A stretch of 64,000 bases of DNA, from assembly GCF_022807995.1 (NCBI RefSeq), contig NZ_CP094351.1, positions 5,565,501 to 5,629,500 on the forward strand, read 5' to 3'. The notes under the pieces were generated by a model. It searched no databases and was not told where the DNA came from. It was given only the letters and a program-made list of their open reading frames with translations. Source of the stretch: Pseudomonas orientalis. GTDB taxonomy: Bacteria > Pseudomonadota > Gammaproteobacteria > Pseudomonadales > Pseudomonadaceae. The first letter of the stretch is position 1. The number at the start of each line of letters is the position of its first letter. The translations under genes and the position numbers were made by a program. Positions 53,567 through 62,343 of the stretch are shown here, one piece after another.

Positions 53567-53620
53567 CTATATTTGGCGACAATTCTCGGCACAAATGCTT
53601 TTTACAGAGGCGTATCCCCT

Positions 53621-54109
53621 ATGCGTACCAACACCCAGACCAAGCGGGAGCTGGACAAGATCGATCGCAATATCCTGCGCATCCTGCAAACCGATGGGCG
53701 CATTTCGTTCACGGAGCTGGGGGAAAAGGTCGGGCTGTCGACGACGCCCTGTACCGAGCGGGTACGGCGGCTGGAGCGCGAAGGGATCATCATGGGCTAC
53801 AACGCGCGGCTCAATCCTCAGCATTTGAAAGGAAGTCTGCTGGTATTTGTCGAGATCAGCCTGGATTACAAGTCGGGCGACACGTTTGAGGAGTTTCGCC
53901 GCGCGGTGCTCAAACTGCCGCATGTGCTGGAGTGCCACCTGGTGTCCGGGGATTTCGACTACCTGGTGAAAGCGCGGATTTCCGAGATGGCCTCGTACCG
54001 CAAATTACTCGGCGATATCCTGCTTAAATTGCCCCATGTGCGCGAGTCCAAGAGCTATATCGTGATGGAAGAGGTGAAGGAGAGCCTGAACCTGCCGATT
54101 CCTGACTGA
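53621..54109 (+). CDS. lrp: leucine-responsive regulatory protein Lrp
   Basis: A 162-residue Lrp/AsnC regulator. HTH: LDKIDRNILRILQTDGRISFTELGEKVGLSTTPCTERVRRLER. The C-terminal RAM domain follows (LLVFVEISLDYKSGDTFEEFRR, VSGDFDYLVKARISEMASYRKLL). The ATG at 53621 has AGAGG upstream and starts the conserved protein. Its divergent position to dadA matches the known P. aeruginosa arrangement in which Lrp activates dadA. Confidence 0.96.
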   Translation: MRTNTQTKRELDKIDRNILRILQTDGRISFTELGEKVGLSTTPCTERVRRLEREGIIMGYNARLNPQHLKGSLLVFVEISLDYKSGDTFEEFRRAVLKLPHVLECHLVSGDFDYLVKARISEMASYRKLLGDILLKLPHVRESKSYIVMEEVKESLNLPIPD

Positions 54110-54132
54110 CTCACTGGCACAACGCTTTCAAA

Positions 54133-54290
54133 TGTGGGAAGGACTTGCCCTAATGACCGTCTGTAGGAGCGAGCTTGCTCGCGAAAAACTCACAGGCACC
54201 GCGTTCATTCAGAAAGCACGCGTTATCGTTGACGCTTTTCGCGAGCAAGCTCGCTCCTACAGACCGCATTAGGGCTTGCCCCCTCCCACA
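54133..54290. repeat. nested REP pairs (second copy)
   Basis: The same layout as at 36119-36284. Outer arms TGTGGGAAGGACTTGCCCTAAT (left) and GCATTAGGGCTTGCCCCCTCC (right) enclose a 100-base TGTAGGAGCGAGC pair at 54162-54261. The inner sequences of the two loci are almost identical. Confidence 0.9.
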
Positions 54291-54307
54291 TTGACCGAGT
54301 ACATCCG

Positions 54308-54661
54308 CTACACCAGCACCTGCCGAGTGCTGGCCATGTACTGATGAATCTGCTTTTCAACCCGTGGATGAATCAATTCCACCGGCCGCCGGCCATTGGG
54401 GCACGGCAAGGTCTTGGTGGTGCCGAACAGGCGGCAGATCAGCGGACGCTCGTCATACACGGTGCAGCCGTTGGGCCCCAGGTGCACGCAATTGAGCTCA
54501 TCCATGGCCGCTTTCTGCTCGGCAGCCGTCTTGCGCGGCAGGCGCGACATTTCCTCGGGCGAAGTGGTGACCGGCCCACAGCAGTCGTGGCAACCGGGAA
54601 CACACTCGAACGAAGGAATCTGCCGACGCAATGCGCTGACTTTCTGACTGTTGCAACTCAT
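54308..54661 (-). CDS. YkgJ family cysteine cluster protein
   Basis: A 117-residue protein of the YkgJ (CxxxCxxCC) family with a cluster of Cys: FECVPGCHDCCGPV, LNCVHLGPNGC and DERPLICRLFGTTKTLPC. Such clusters probably bind zinc or an Fe-S centre. The function is unknown. It is divergent from the PuuB-like gene and ends next to the nested repeat. Confidence 0.9.
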   Translation of the reverse strand: MSCNSQKVSALRRQIPSFECVPGCHDCCGPVTTSPEEMSRLPRKTAAEQKAAMDELNCVHLGPNGCTVYDERPLICRLFGTTKTLPCPNGRRPVELIHPRVEKQIHQYMASTRQVLV

Positions 54662-54774
54662 CGAAACACATACCGAACGGCAAATAGGCGTGGATTCTGA
54701 CTCAAATCGCTGCGCGCAGACAGCTTCGCCCGACCGTTGTATCCTGCGTCAAATTTTCCAAACAGGGAGCCCCC

Positions 54775-56067
54775 ATGACTGCCAGCGCTCGGCACACCGC
54801 GTCCTACTACGCCGCCAGCAGCGTGCCGCACCCCGATTACCCGGCGTTGCTGGGTGAGGTGCGCGCCGATGTCTGCGTGATTGGCGGAGGGTATTCAGGG
54901 CTCAATACCGCCCTGGAGCTGGCCGAGCGCGGCTTCAGCGTGGTGCTGCTGGAAGCCCGCAAAATCGGCTGGGGCGCCAGCGGGCGTAACGGAGGGCAGC
55001 TGATTCGCGGCGTCGGTCATGGCCTTGACCAGTTCGCCAAGGTGATCGGCACCGACGGCGTGCGCCAGATGAAACTGATGGGCCTTGAAGCCGTGGAGAT
55101 CGTGCGCGAGCGTGTCGAGCGCTTTCAGATCCCCTGCGACCTGACCTGGGGCTACTGCGACCTCGCCAACAAGCCCCGCGACCTGCAGGGCCTCGCAGAA
55201 GACGCCGAAGAGCTGCGCAGCCTGGGTTATCGCCATCAAGTGCGCCTGCTGCAAGCCAGCGAGATGGCCAGCGTGATCGGCTCCGACCGCTATGTGGGTG
55301 GCATGATCGACATGGGCTCCGGGCATTTGCATCCGCTGAACCTGGCCCTGGGCGAAGCTGGCGCTGCGCGACAGTTGGGCGTGCAATTATTTGAGCAGTC
55401 TGAAGTGACGCGCATCGACTACGGCACGCAGGTCAAGGTGCACACCGCTCAGGGCCAGGTACATGCAACAACCCTGGTGCTGGCCTGCAACGCCTACCTT
55501 AACGGCCTCAACCCGCACTTGAGTGGCAAGATATTGCCCGCCGGCAGCTACATCATCGCCACCGAACCCCTGAGTGAAGCGCAAGCCGCCAGCCTGTTGC
55601 CGCAGAACATGGCGGTGTGCGACCAGCGGGTAACGGTGGACTATTTCCGCCTGTCCGCCGATCGCCGCCTGCTGTTCGGCGGCGCCTGCCACTATTCCGG
55701 GCGTGACCCGAGCGACATTGGCGCCTATATGCGGCCAAAGATGCTGCAAGTGTTCCCGCAACTGACCAATGTGAAGATCGACTTCCAGTGGGGCGGCATG
55801 ATCGGCATCGGCGCCAACCGGTTGCCGCAGATCGGACGCCTGGCGGAGCACCCCAATGTGTATTACGCCCAGGCGTATGCAGGCCATGGCCTCAACGCTA
55901 CGCACCTGGCGGGCCGGTTGCTGGCCGAAGCCATCAGCGGCCAGCAACAAGGGCGCTTCGATCTGTTCGCCCAGGTGCCGCACATGACCTTCCCTGGCGG
56001 CAAACACCTGCGCTCGCCGCTGCTGGCCCTTGGGATGCTCTGGCACCGCCTCAAGGAACTGGTCTGA
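54775..56067 (+). CDS. FAD-dependent oxidoreductase, PuuB/gamma-glutamylputrescine oxidase type
   Basis: A 430-residue flavoenzyme of the DAO family. The FAD motif VCVIGGGYSGLNTALELAERG lies about residues 30-50, then NGGQLIRGVGHG and the C-terminal YYAQAYAGHGLNATHLAGRLLAEAI. Closest in architecture to PuuB, which oxidises gamma-glutamylputrescine. In this place a polyamine or other amine is the likely substrate. Its stop lies next to that of the convergent DUF1127 gene. Specificity is an inference. Confidence 0.88.
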   Translation: MTASARHTASYYAASSVPHPDYPALLGEVRADVCVIGGGYSGLNTALELAERGFSVVLLEARKIGWGASGRNGGQLIRGVGHGLDQFAKVIGTDGVRQMKLMGLEAVEIVRERVERFQIPCDLTWGYCDLANKPRDLQGLAEDAEELRSLGYRHQVRLLQASEMASVIGSDRYVGGMIDMGSGHLHPLNLALGEAGAARQLGVQLFEQSEVTRIDYGTQVKVHTAQGQVHATTLVLACNAYLNGLNPHLSGKILPAGSYIIATEPLSEAQAASLLPQNMAVCDQRVTVDYFRLSADRRLLFGGACHYSGRDPSDIGAYMRPKMLQVFPQLTNVKIDFQWGGMIGIGANRLPQIGRLAEHPNVYYAQAYAGHGLNATHLAGRLLAEAISGQQQGRFDLFAQVPHMTFPGGKHLRSPLLALGMLWHRLKELV

Positions 56068-56068
56068 A

Positions 56069-56293
56069 TCAATCGCGCCAGAAAGGCTTCAAGCCTTCAT
56101 GGCGCGCCTGTTCCGCCGTCAGCCCCACGTCGCGCAATTGCTCGCGCGTCAGCGTCAGTAGGACCTTGCGTGTATGACGCCGGCGCCAGAACAGGCTCCA
56201 GCGGTTATCCCCAGGCACAGATGGCGCCCGCTCCTCCCCTGCTTCCAGTTCCTGGCTGTGTAACGCCAGCCGCACATCGCTCATGCCATTCAT
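56069..56293 (-). CDS. DUF1127 domain protein
   Basis: A 74-residue basic protein. Its C-terminal DUF1127 motif is RRRHTRKVLLTLTREQLRDVGLTAEQARHEGLKPFWRD; the N-terminal 25 residues are acidic. Small DUF1127 proteins have been linked to phosphate, carbon and RNA metabolism in alpha-proteobacteria, but no function is known here. It ends two bases from the oxidase stop and is divergent from the MocR gene. Confidence 0.87.
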   Translation of the reverse strand: MNGMSDVRLALHSQELEAGEERAPSVPGDNRWSLFWRRRHTRKVLLTLTREQLRDVGLTAEQARHEGLKPFWRD

Positions 56294-56354
56294 TTTGCCG
56301 TCCCTCGTTAGCTTGCCGCCTTGAGTGACTAGAATGAGCGCGCGAGCAAACCCA

Positions 56355-56437
56355 ATACAGATTCAACCTATCTTTATTAAATCCATACAGACACTGCCTA
56401 TGTGCGGCTGAATCCTGTATTTTCATGCTATCTGTAC
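56355..56437. promoter_or_regulatory. array of ATACAG/CTGTAT boxes before MocR gene
   Basis: ATACAG at 56355-56360 and 56385-56390, its inverse CTGTAT at 56415-56420 and CTGTAC at 56432-56437. The first three starts are each 30 bases apart. They lie between the DUF1127 and MocR genes (starts 56293 and 56460), the usual place of MocR operators. Confidence 0.65.
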
Positions 56438-56459
56438 TGGTCCCCTGGGAGTGACCGCT

Positions 56460-57884
56460 GTGACCCTTTACGTCAACCTCGCCGAATTGCTGGGCACACG
56501 CATCGAACAGGGTTTTTATCGCCCCGGCGACCGCCTGCCTTCCGTACGCGCATTGAGTGTGGAGCACGGGGTCAGCCTGAGCACGGTGCAGCAAGCCTAT
56601 CGATTGCTGGAAGACAACGGCCTGGCGATGCCCAAGCCCAAGTCCGGCTATTTTGTGCCGCCAGGGCGTGAACTGCCGGCGCTGCCCGAGGTGGGTCGCC
56701 CGGCCCAGCGACCGGTGGAAATTTCGCAGTGGGATCAGGTGCTGGAATTGATTCGTGCAGTGCCGCGCAAGGGCACCATACAGCTGGGTCGTGGCATGCC
56801 GGACGTGTTGTCGCCCACGCTCAAGCCATTGCTTCGCAGCCTTGCCCGCGTCAGCCGCCGCCAGGATCTGCCGGGGCTGTATTACGACAACATCCTTGGC
56901 TGTATGGAATTGCGCGAGCAGATTGCGCGACTGTCATTGGATTCCGGTTGCCAACTGACAGCCGAAGACATTGTTATCACCACCGGCTGCCACGAAGCCT
57001 TGTCCGCCAGTATCCGCGCCATTTGCGAGCCCGGCGATATCGTTGCAGTGGACTCGCCAAGTTTCCACGGCGCCATGCAGACCCTCAAGGGTCTGGGCAT
57101 GAAAGCCCTGGAAATCCCTACCGACCCGATCACCGGCATCAGCCTTGAAGCCCTGGAACTGGCGCTGGAACAGTGGCCGATCAAAGTCATCCAGCTCACC
57201 CCCAACTGCAACAACCCATTGGGCTACATCATGCCGGAGGCGCGCAAACGCGCACTGCTGACCCTGGCCCAGCGCTTCGACGTGGCGATCATCGAGGACG
57301 ATGTGTATGGCGAACTGGCCTACAGCTACCCGCGCCCGCGCACGATCAAATCCTTCGACGAAGACGGCCGGGTGCTGCTGTGCAGTTCATTTTCAAAAAC
57401 CCTGGCGCCCGGCCTGCGCATTGGCTGGGTCGCGCCGGGTCGCTACCTGGACCGGGTGCTGCACATGAAATACATCAGCACCGGCTCGACCGCCACCCAG
57501 CCGCAGATCGCAATCGCAGAATTTCTCAAAGGTGGCCATTTCGAACCGCATTTGCGCCGGATGCGCACGCAATATCAGCGTAACCGCGACCTGATGCTCG
57601 ACTGGGTCAGCCGCTACTTCCCCGCCGGTACGCGCGCCAGCCGGCCCCAGGGCAGTTTTATGCTGTGGATAGAATTGCCGGAGGGCTTCGATGCGCTCAA
57701 GCTCAACCGCGCCCTGATGGAACAAGGCGTGCAGGTGGCGGTAGGCAGCATCTTTTCTGCCTCCGGCAAGTACCGTAATTGCCTGCGCATGAACTACGCT
57801 GCCAAATCGACGCCGCAGATCGAGGAGGCGGTGCGCAAGGTCGGTACCGCTGCGCACGCCCTGCTGGCCGAAACGGCGGACTGA
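56460..57884 (+). CDS. MocR-type GntR regulator with aminotransferase-like domain
   Basis: A 474-residue protein. Residues about 1-70 hold a GntR winged HTH (RPGDRLPSVRALSVEHGVSLSTVQQAYRLLEDNG). The rest is a fold-type I aminotransferase domain with the PLP lysine in CSSFSKTLAPGLRIGW. MocR regulators bind PLP and control amine or vitamin B6-related genes. The GTG at 56460 has GGGAG eight bases upstream; an earlier GTG at 56451 would overlap that site. The next gene follows at 62 bases. Confidence 0.93.
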   Translation: MTLYVNLAELLGTRIEQGFYRPGDRLPSVRALSVEHGVSLSTVQQAYRLLEDNGLAMPKPKSGYFVPPGRELPALPEVGRPAQRPVEISQWDQVLELIRAVPRKGTIQLGRGMPDVLSPTLKPLLRSLARVSRRQDLPGLYYDNILGCMELREQIARLSLDSGCQLTAEDIVITTGCHEALSASIRAICEPGDIVAVDSPSFHGAMQTLKGLGMKALEIPTDPITGISLEALELALEQWPIKVIQLTPNCNNPLGYIMPEARKRALLTLAQRFDVAIIEDDVYGELAYSYPRPRTIKSFDEDGRVLLCSSFSKTLAPGLRIGWVAPGRYLDRVLHMKYISTGSTATQPQIAIAEFLKGGHFEPHLRRMRTQYQRNRDLMLDWVSRYFPAGTRASRPQGSFMLWIELPEGFDALKLNRALMEQGVQVAVGSIFSASGKYRNCLRMNYAAKSTPQIEEAVRKVGTAAHALLAETAD

Positions 57885-57946
57885 CCTTTTCCGAGCAATT
57901 GCCGTCATATGCCGACAACCGCCCTGACCTGGATGCCGCTTCCTTG

Positions 57947-59515
57947 ATGATTCAACGGCTTTTACCGCTTGTCCTGATGGGAGCGCTGGCACTGGGTGGC
58001 TGCGCGACGGCCTACACACCGCGCGTGCCCAGTGATGCGCTGCCGGCGGCACAGTCCTCCTTCGGCCGTTCGATCCAGGCCCAGGCGGCGGCGTATCAGG
58101 GCCGCTCGGGCTTTCGTCTGCTGCCCAACAGCAGCGAAGCCTTCATGGCCCGCGCCGAACTGATCCGCAACGCCCAGACCAGCCTGGACCTGCAGTACTA
58201 CATCGTGCACGACGGCATCAGCACGCGCATGCTCGTGGGCGAACTGCTCAAGGCCGCCGACCGCGGCGTGCGGGTGCGCATCCTGCTGGACGACACCACC
58301 AGCGACGGGCTCGACCAGATCATCGCGACGCTTGCCGCCCATCCCAACATCGACATTCGCCTGTTCAACCCGCTGCACCTGGGGCGCAGCACGGGGGTGA
58401 CCCGCGCCATGGGGCGCCTGTTCAACCTGTCGCTGCAACACCGGCGCATGCATAACAAACTGTGGCTGGCTGACAACAGCGTGGCGATCGTGGGTGGACG
58501 CAACCTGGGAGATGAGTATTTCGATGCCGAACCCAACCTGAATTTCACCGATATCGACATGCTCAGCGTCGGGCCGGTGGCCGAGCAGCTGGGCCACAGT
58601 TTCGATCAGTACTGGAACAGCGCGCTGAGCAAGCCTATCGATGAGTTTGTCTCGGACATGCCCTCCAAGGTCGACCTCGCTGTCGCACGTGGGCGCCTGG
58701 AGACCTCGCTGGCCCAATCGCGCCAGCAAAACCACGCCCTGTATAACCGCCTGCGCACCTACCAGACCCAGCCGCGCATGGATATCTGGCGTCGCGAGTT
58801 GATCTGGGCCTGGAACCAGGCGCTGTGGGATGCCCCGAGCAAGGTGCTGGCCAAGGCCGACCCGGACCCGCAATTGCTGCTCACCACGCAGCTGGCGCCG
58901 GAGCTGGAAGGTGTCAGCCGTGAGCTGATCATGATTTCAGCGTACTTTGTACCCGGCCCGCCCGGGTTGGTGTACCTGACGGGCCGCGCCGATGCGGGCG
59001 TGTCGGTGAATCTGCTGACCAATTCCCTCGAAGCTACGGATGTACCCGCCGTGCATGGCGGCTACGCACCCTACCGCAAGGCGCTGCTCGAGCATGGCGT
59101 AAAGCTCTATGAGCTGCGTCGACAGCCCGGCGACCCCAGTGCAAGCGGCGGGCCGCACCTGTTTCGTCGCGGCAGTTTTCGCGGCTCCGACTCCAGCCTG
59201 CACAGCAAGGCGATGATTTTTGACCGGGAAAAGTCGTTTATCGGTTCGTTCAATTTCGATCCGCGCTCCGTGCTGTGGAACACTGAAGTCGGCGTGCTGG
59301 TGGACAGCCCGGAACTGGCGGAACACGTACGCAACCTGGCGTTGCAAGGGATGGCGCCGGCGCTGAGCTACGAGGCGAAATTGCAGGACGGGCAGATCGT
59401 GTGGGAGACCGAAGATAACGGCCAGTTGCACACCCTGACCCGGGAGCCCGGCAGTTGGTGGCGACGGTTCAATGCCTGGTTCGCGACCAGCGTCGGCCTG
59501 GAGCGCATGCTCTAA
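57947..59515 (+). CDS. phospholipase D family lipoprotein (cardiolipin synthase-like)
   Basis: A 522-residue lipoprotein: signal peptide with lipobox LGGC (Cys19), then two PLD domains, each with an HKD motif: MHNKLWLADNSVAIVGGRN and LHSKAMIFDREKSFIGSFNFD. This layout is that of the YmdC/ClsC group, which makes cardiolipin or moves phospholipids. The membrane face is predicted to be periplasmic. The start at 57947 gives a full signal peptide; the ribosome site before it is weak. Confidence 0.88.
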   Translation: MIQRLLPLVLMGALALGGCATAYTPRVPSDALPAAQSSFGRSIQAQAAAYQGRSGFRLLPNSSEAFMARAELIRNAQTSLDLQYYIVHDGISTRMLVGELLKAADRGVRVRILLDDTTSDGLDQIIATLAAHPNIDIRLFNPLHLGRSTGVTRAMGRLFNLSLQHRRMHNKLWLADNSVAIVGGRNLGDEYFDAEPNLNFTDIDMLSVGPVAEQLGHSFDQYWNSALSKPIDEFVSDMPSKVDLAVARGRLETSLAQSRQQNHALYNRLRTYQTQPRMDIWRRELIWAWNQALWDAPSKVLAKADPDPQLLLTTQLAPELEGVSRELIMISAYFVPGPPGLVYLTGRADAGVSVNLLTNSLEATDVPAVHGGYAPYRKALLEHGVKLYELRRQPGDPSASGGPHLFRRGSFRGSDSSLHSKAMIFDREKSFIGSFNFDPRSVLWNTEVGVLVDSPELAEHVRNLALQGMAPALSYEAKLQDGQIVWETEDNGQLHTLTREPGSWWRRFNAWFATSVGLERML

Positions 59516-59519
59516 CCCA

Positions 59520-59609
59520 TGTGGGAGGGGGCTTGCCCCCGATTGCGGTGTGTCAGTCACCCGATGCAGCCACTGACACTAAGCTATCGGGAGCAAGCCC
59601 CCTCCCACA
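59520..59609. repeat. REP pair (GTGGGAGGGGGC family)
   Basis: Inverted TGTGGGAGGGGGCTTGCCCC... arms near 59520 and 59609; the right arm has a single change (GGGAGCAAG). It separates the convergent PLD and aldehyde dehydrogenase genes. Confidence 0.93.
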
Positions 59610-59636
59610 TTTGCCCCTGCACTATTTCCAGCAGAG

Positions 59637-61130
59637 TTAGAGCTTGATCCAGGTCGCCTTCAGCTCGGTGTATTTGTCGAACGCGTGCAGCGATTTATCG
59701 CGACCGTTACCCGACTGTTTGAAGCCACCGAACGGAGCGGTCATGTCGCCGCCGTCGTACTGGTTGACCCACACACTACCGGCACGCAGGGCCTTGGCCG
59801 TCAGGTGCGCCTTGGAAATGTCCGCCGTCCACACCGCCGCGGCCAGGCCATATTGGGTGTCGTTGGCGATGGCGATGGCTTCTTCGGCGCTGTCGAACGT
59901 GATCACCGACAGAACCGGGCCAAAGATTTCTTCCTGGGCAATTTTCATGGCGTTGGTCACACCGTCGAAAATGGTCGGTTCGACGTAAGTACCACCGGTT
60001 TCTTCCAGCGTGCGCTTGCCCCCGGCGACCAGCTTGGCGCCATCGGCATGACCGGCTTCGATGTACGACAGCACGTTGTTCATCTGCTGGGTGTCCACCA
60101 GCGCACCCACGTTGGTGGCGGGGTCCAGCGGGTTACCGGGTTTCCAACCCTTGAGGGCTTCGATCACCAGCGGCAGGAAGGTGTCCTTGATCGAACGCTC
60201 CACCAACAGGCGCGAACCGGCGGTGCAGACTTCGCCCTGGTTGAAGGCAATGGCGCTGGCGGCGGATTCGGCGGCGGCTTGCAGATTTGGCGCATCGGCA
60301 AACACGATGTTCGGGCTCTTGCCGCCGGCTTCCAGCCACACGCGCTTCATGTTCGATTCGCCGGAGCGGATCAACAGCTGCTTGGCGATTTTAGTGGAAC
60401 CGGTAAAGACCAGGGTATCCACGTCCATGTGCAGCGCCAGCGCGTTACCCACGGTGTGGCCGTAGCCCGGCAGTACGTTGAACACGCCTTTTGGAATGCC
60501 GGCCTCAACGGCCAGGGCGGCGACGCGGATGGCGGTCAGCGGAGACTTTTCGGACGGCTTGAGAATCACCGAGTTACCGGTCGACAGCGCCGGGCCGAGT
60601 TTCCAGCAGGCCATCATCAGCGGGAAGTTCCACGGTACGATCGCACCGACCACACCGACGGGCTCACGGGTCACCAGACCCAGTTGGTCATGGGGCGTGG
60701 CCGCCACTTCATCGTAGATCTTGTCGATGGCCTCGCCGCTCCAGCTCAGGGCATTTGCCGCGCCGGGTACGTCGATGTTCAGGGAGTCGCTGATCGGCTT
60801 GCCCATGTCCAGGGTTTCCAGCAGCGCCAGCTCCTCGGCATTGGCCTTGAGCAGCGCGGCGAAACGGATCATCACCGACTTGCGCTTGGCCGGTGCCAGG
60901 CGCGACCAGACCCCGGAATTGAAAGTGGCGCGGGCGTTTTCCACGGCGCGCTGGGCGTCGGCGGCGTCACAGCTGGCCACGGTGGCGAGCAGACGGCCAT
61001 CGACCGGGCTGATGCATTCGAACGTATCACCGGAAACGGCGGCGGTGTATTCGCCATTGATGTAAGCGCGGCCTTCAATCTTCAGGTCCTTGGCGCGTTG
61101 TTCCCAGTCGGCACGGGTCAGGGTGGTCAT
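59637..61130 (-). CDS. aldehyde dehydrogenase, PuuC/KauB type
   Basis: A 497-residue NAD(P)-dependent aldehyde dehydrogenase. Active Cys in FNQGEVCTAGSRLLVE, Glu in LEAGGKSPNIVF and NAD-binding VGAIVPWNFPLMMACWKLGPAL are present. It fits gamma-glutamyl-gamma-aminobutyraldehyde/4-guanidinobutyraldehyde dehydrogenases (PuuC, KauB) of amine catabolism. By position it corresponds to kauB of P. aeruginosa. An inverted repeat lies in the upstream gap. Confidence 0.93.
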   Translation of the reverse strand: MTTLTRADWEQRAKDLKIEGRAYINGEYTAAVSGDTFECISPVDGRLLATVASCDAADAQRAVENARATFNSGVWSRLAPAKRKSVMIRFAALLKANAEELALLETLDMGKPISDSLNIDVPGAANALSWSGEAIDKIYDEVAATPHDQLGLVTREPVGVVGAIVPWNFPLMMACWKLGPALSTGNSVILKPSEKSPLTAIRVAALAVEAGIPKGVFNVLPGYGHTVGNALALHMDVDTLVFTGSTKIAKQLLIRSGESNMKRVWLEAGGKSPNIVFADAPNLQAAAESAASAIAFNQGEVCTAGSRLLVERSIKDTFLPLVIEALKGWKPGNPLDPATNVGALVDTQQMNNVLSYIEAGHADGAKLVAGGKRTLEETGGTYVEPTIFDGVTNAMKIAQEEIFGPVLSVITFDSAEEAIAIANDTQYGLAAAVWTADISKAHLTAKALRAGSVWVNQYDGGDMTAPFGGFKQSGNGRDKSLHAFDKYTELKATWIKL

Positions 61131-61298
61131 GCGAGTGTCCTCCTCTTATTGAATAGAGGGCCAGGTGGATGTACCCCCGGCAGCCTCAAAGAATTCTTGC
61201 CCGCCAGCCATCTGTTCGGCGCAAGGCAACTGCCACCCTAAACCAGCGGCTGGGGATGTTTCAATATATTTGACATAACGGCGGTAAACGCCCTTGCG

Positions 61299-61318
61299 AT
61301 GTTCATTTTAATAAACAT
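61299..61318. promoter_or_regulatory. palindrome between aldehyde dehydrogenase and cupin genes
   Basis: ATGTTCATTTTAATAAACAT: perfect 5-base arms ATGTT/AACAT around an AT-rich centre. It is 169 bases before the dehydrogenase start and 43 before the cupin start. Candidate operator, unassigned. Confidence 0.35.
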
Positions 61319-61360
61319 AGACTTTGGGCTCCCCAACCGCAGGCCAGACGGGACAAGCAC

Positions 61361-61723
61361 ATGAGCATCCAGGACATCGTCGATTTCAGCCAAGCCAACA
61401 CCGCCCCCGACCGCTATCGCCCTGCCGCCGAGAAAATCCTCAAGGGCGATCCCGAACAGACGATCTACAACCACTACAACAGCCCATGCGGACAAATGAA
61501 CGCGGGCGTCTGGGAAGGCGAAGTCGGGCAGTGGACAGTCAATTACACCGAGCATGAATACTGCGAGATCGTGCAGGGGGTTTCCGTACTGCGCGATGCC
61601 CAAGGGAATGCCAAAACGTTGCGCGCCGGCGACCGCTTTGTGATCCCCGCCGGCTTCAGCGGCACCTGGGAAGTGCTGGAAGCATGCCGCAAGATCTACG
61701 TGCTGTTCGAGCAGAAAGCCTGA
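61361..61723 (+). CDS. cupin domain protein
   Basis: A 120-residue single-domain cupin of the DUF861 (EutQ/ureidoglycine aminohydrolase-like) type: GEVGQWTVNYTEHEYCEIVQGVSVLRD and AGDRFVIPAGFSGTWEVLE. Probable metal-binding small-molecule enzyme or sensor. Substrate unknown. Divergent from the aldehyde dehydrogenase and followed by the L33 terminator. Confidence 0.85.
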   Translation: MSIQDIVDFSQANTAPDRYRPAAEKILKGDPEQTIYNHYNSPCGQMNAGVWEGEVGQWTVNYTEHEYCEIVQGVSVLRDAQGNAKTLRAGDRFVIPAGFSGTWEVLEACRKIYVLFEQKA

Positions 61724-61740
61724 TCAGCGAATCCCAGGCA

Positions 61741-61776
61741 AAAAAAAGCCCGTATCGTGAGATACGGGCTTTTTTT
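61741..61776. terminator. bidirectional intrinsic terminator
   Basis: Seven A, GCCCGTATC, loop GTGA, GATACGGGC, six or more T. It lies between the cupin gene and rpmG, which converge, and works in both directions. Confidence 0.93.
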
Positions 61777-61794
61777 CACAAGGAAGAAAATCAA

Positions 61795-61950
61795 TTACTT
61801 GATTTTGCCTTCTTTGTAGATCACGTGCTTGCGAACGCGCGGGTCGAACATTTTCTTTTCGAGCTTGTCCGGGGTAGTACGCTTGTTCTTGTCGGTAGTG
61901 TAGAAGTGACCAGTACCGGCGCTAGAGATCATTCGAATCAATTCACGCAT
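61795..61950 (-). CDS. rpmG: 50S ribosomal protein L33
   Basis: A 51-residue ribosomal protein: MRELIRMISSAGTGHFYTTD, then KNKRTTPDKLEKKMFDPRVRKHVIYKEGKIK. No CxxC zinc pair, so it is the C-minus type. It follows rpmB by 11 bases in the usual rpmBG operon. Confidence 0.97.
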   Translation of the reverse strand: MRELIRMISSAGTGHFYTTDKNKRTTPDKLEKKMFDPRVRKHVIYKEGKIK

Positions 61951-61961
61951 GATAGAGCTCC

Positions 61962-62195
61962 TTAGATCTTGCCGGCGGCGCGGATTTCGGCCAGCACGAC
62001 AGTGATGCCACGCTTGTCGATGATACGCATGCCTTTGGCAGATACACGCAGGCGAACAAAACGTTTCTCTTCTTCAACCCAGAAGCGGTGATGCTGCAGG
62101 TTCGGCAGGAAACGACGACGGGTTTTGTTATTTGCGTGGGAAATGTTATTCCCAGTCACCGGACCCTTACCGGTAACTTGACAGACTCTCGACAT
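61962..62195 (-). CDS. rpmB: 50S ribosomal protein L28
   Basis: A 77-residue ribosomal protein: MSRVCQVTGKGPVTGNNISHANNKTRRRFLPNLQ then RLRVSAKGMRIIDKRGI. It heads the rpmB-rpmG operon. AGAGGG lies 8-13 bases before the ATG. A promoter candidate and a leader hairpin lie upstream (see separate entries). Confidence 0.97.
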   Translation of the reverse strand: MSRVCQVTGKGPVTGNNISHANNKTRRRFLPNLQHHRFWVEEEKRFVRLRVSAKGMRIIDKRGITVVLAEIRAAGKI

Positions 62196-62220
62196 GCCTC
62201 AGCCCTCTAAAACCACATGC

Positions 62221-62239
62221 CCAACCCGGCATGGGTTGG
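62221..62239 (-). other. hairpin in the rpmB leader
   Basis: CCAACCC, loop of five, GGGTTGG: a perfect 7-base stem about 25 bases before the rpmB start. It could be a site for feedback by a ribosomal protein, but there is no direct support. Confidence 0.45.
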
Positions 62240-62343
62240 CCGCTTAATCTCTCAGTCATTTGGCGCCAGGCGCCGCGTTTCTTTAGGGTCTTACCGGCTA
62301 CACCTACAAGCGAAGGAACCGGGCCCCTAGAAAAGAGCGCTGC

